DNA of 64,000 nt from Peromyscus leucopus (taxonomy: Eukaryota; Chordata; Mammalia; Rodentia; Cricetidae): contig NC_051076.1 of NCBI RefSeq assembly GCF_004664715.2, positions 2,489,800 to 2,553,799 on the forward strand. Direction: 5' to 3'. Positions 60,926 through 64,000 of this stretch are shown here, piece by piece. Position numbers and translations under genes: made by a program. Positions within the stretch are counted from its first letter, which is position 1. Each line of letters opens with the position of its first letter. The notes beneath the pieces were generated by a model. The model saw only the letters and a program-made list of their open reading frames with translations, did not search any database and had not been told where the DNA came from.

Positions 60926-61140
60926 TTGAGGAGAGACTGGAAAGGTGGCTCAGTAGTTAAGAGCACTGGCTGTTCTTTCAGAGGACCCAGGTTCAATTCC
61001 AAGCACCCACGTGGTAGTTCACAATCCTCTGTAACTGAAATTCAGGGGATCCATCATCCTCTTCTGGCTTCCTTGGGTACCAGATATGACTGTATTATAC
61101 ACGCATATGTACATACATACATATAGGCAGCACACCCATA
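60926..61140 (+). repeat. B2 SINE in a Pcsk1 intron
   Basis: GACTGGAAAGGTGGCTCAGT, TTAAGAGCACTGGCTGTTCT, AGAGGACCCAGGTTCAATTC and CATCCTCTTCTGGCTTCC are typical B2 blocks in plus orientation, antisense to the gene. The tail is CATACATACATATAGGCA. Confidence 0.9.
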
Positions 61141-61261
61141 CACATACAATATCTTTTTTGTTTTTAAGAATTGAGGACAAGTTCAAGAATAGCACTAATA
61201 AGTAAAAATACTGCTCTCTTCCTATTAGAACAGAACTTACTACAGTCTTCATTTTCTAAAC

Positions 61262-61470
61262 TATAATTAATTAATTAATTGATTGATTAATTAATTCCAT
61301 GTGTATGTGTGAGCATGCACAGTGTGACAAAGCACTGTGGAATCCAGAGACAATTTATATGAGTTGATTCTCTCCTTCAACAATGTGGTGTCCAGGGATC
61401 AAACTCAAAAGTCAGACTCAGCTTGATGGCAAATGTACCTAACTATTGAGCCATCTTGCTGGTCCTACTT
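61262..61470 (-). repeat. B3-like SINE in a Pcsk1 intron, with (TTAA)n tail
   Basis: It begins with an ATTAATTAATTAATTGAT run (the tail) and ends ACTATTGAGCCATCTTGCTG, the complement of the B2/B3 head. Minus orientation. Confidence 0.7.
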
Positions 61471-62291
61471 CAACAATCTACAGAAGAAAGTTATTCTCAG
61501 AAAAAGGTAGAAAATATATAATTTGCATTCATTGCCTTCTTTAGAAGTTGAAAGTGATTTATTTTTAAAAATTATCTAGGGAATAAGATCTGCACTGCTG
61601 GTCCTTACACTTTTCTCTCAGAACTCAAAGGTGGATCACCATGCATTTACATCCCAACCTTCAGAGAAAGCAGGGGAATGGTAAATGGTACAGAAACAAA
61701 GAACTCAGCTCTGTGGCTTCACATCAGATACAGCCTGCTACTTCATCCTTGTGGCATCGTACTTTAAAGCATGTCAAAGAGTTTTAGCACAAATCTGTTA
61801 TCTGAAATGGTGGGAACCAGAAGTATTTCAGATTTCCAAATCTTTCTGGTCTTAAAGTGTTTATATAGGTTTTACCAGCGAGTGTCCCTATTCTCCAAAC
61901 AAAGTCTATAATGCTCTAAAATTGTAACATTTTTGAGTATCATTTGAGCTTTAGAAATAAAAATTAAAAAAACTTTAGTGTGGTTTTTTTTTGTTACTAA
62001 AAGTAGAAAAAAAGATATTAAACAAGATGTCTTCCTTAACCTGAAGCAGGAAGCTGCTACTCAATGAGAGCAGCAGGAGAGTTGTAAGGATGCTCTCCTT
62101 GACTGCAGCAAAGTATCATAGCAAAGGAGGCCTCACCCTGGCTGTCCATGATTATGGATAATTCCAGGGACCACAGTCACATAGGTGGCTGCATACCTTT
62201 TCTCATCCCTTACAGCATGCTGAGTTTAGTTGTTTCTTAAAATCATTGCCTACCTTTCTTCTCCTAAGAAGTAGACAGGTCAAGTTCATTA

Positions 62292-64000
<1,709 letters not shown>

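Overview
This is a mammalian nuclear window, and the organism is almost certainly a rodent. It carries B1, B2, B3 and B4 SINEs, rodent L1 sequence, URR1-type hAT transposons and many class II (betaretrovirus-like) endogenous retroviral LTRs. Several LTR types, and internal sequence present in three diverged copies, resemble the mys/MYSERV-like elements of cricetid rodents (hamsters, voles, deer mice). The cricetid assignment is an inference from memory of these repeats, not a measured result.

The only protein-coding gene I can support is the 3' end of Pcsk1 (prohormone convertase 1/3), on the minus strand at the right edge. Four exons can be placed to the base: 63593-63750, 62379-62512, 60347-60508 and 58073-58450. 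Their phases join cleanly (1, 0, 0), and they encode the last 276 residues, consistent with a 753-residue protein. They cover most of the P domain (with RRGDL), the dibasic C-terminal processing site at computed residues 617-618, and the acidic/amphipathic C-terminal tail. The prodomain and the subtilisin-like catalytic domain lie beyond the right edge. The 3' UTR runs leftward from 58072; AATAAA candidates lie 212 and 541 bases after the stop.

Everything left of about 55 kb is intergenic and dominated by retroelements. At 6.4-15.5 kb a minus-strand L1 (damaged ORF1 and ORF2, repeated 5' UTR) is split by a plus-strand ERV flanked by a 6-bp target duplication; its left LTR is an inverted fragment. 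At 20.3-23.1 kb is a decayed plus-strand betaretrovirus-like provirus with pol and env-leader remnants. At 23.7-26.8 kb is a minus-strand ERV carrying an extra 1.55 kb that two related copies lack. At 45-54.3 kb is a dense cluster of LTRs, including a small provirus (50309-52667) with a solo LTR nested in it that has a perfect 6-bp duplication. The stretches at about 32-34, 35-38, 39.5-41.6, 41.8-44.4 and 54.3-57.5 kb look mostly single-copy, without recognisable genes.

I found no novel multi-gene system. The best leads are the inverted-LTR provirus inside the L1, a recent poly(A)-tailed retrocopy of an unidentified short RNA at 44385-44532, and the unexplained 1.55-kb segment at 24362-25916. 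Repeat family names come from recognition, not from a database search.
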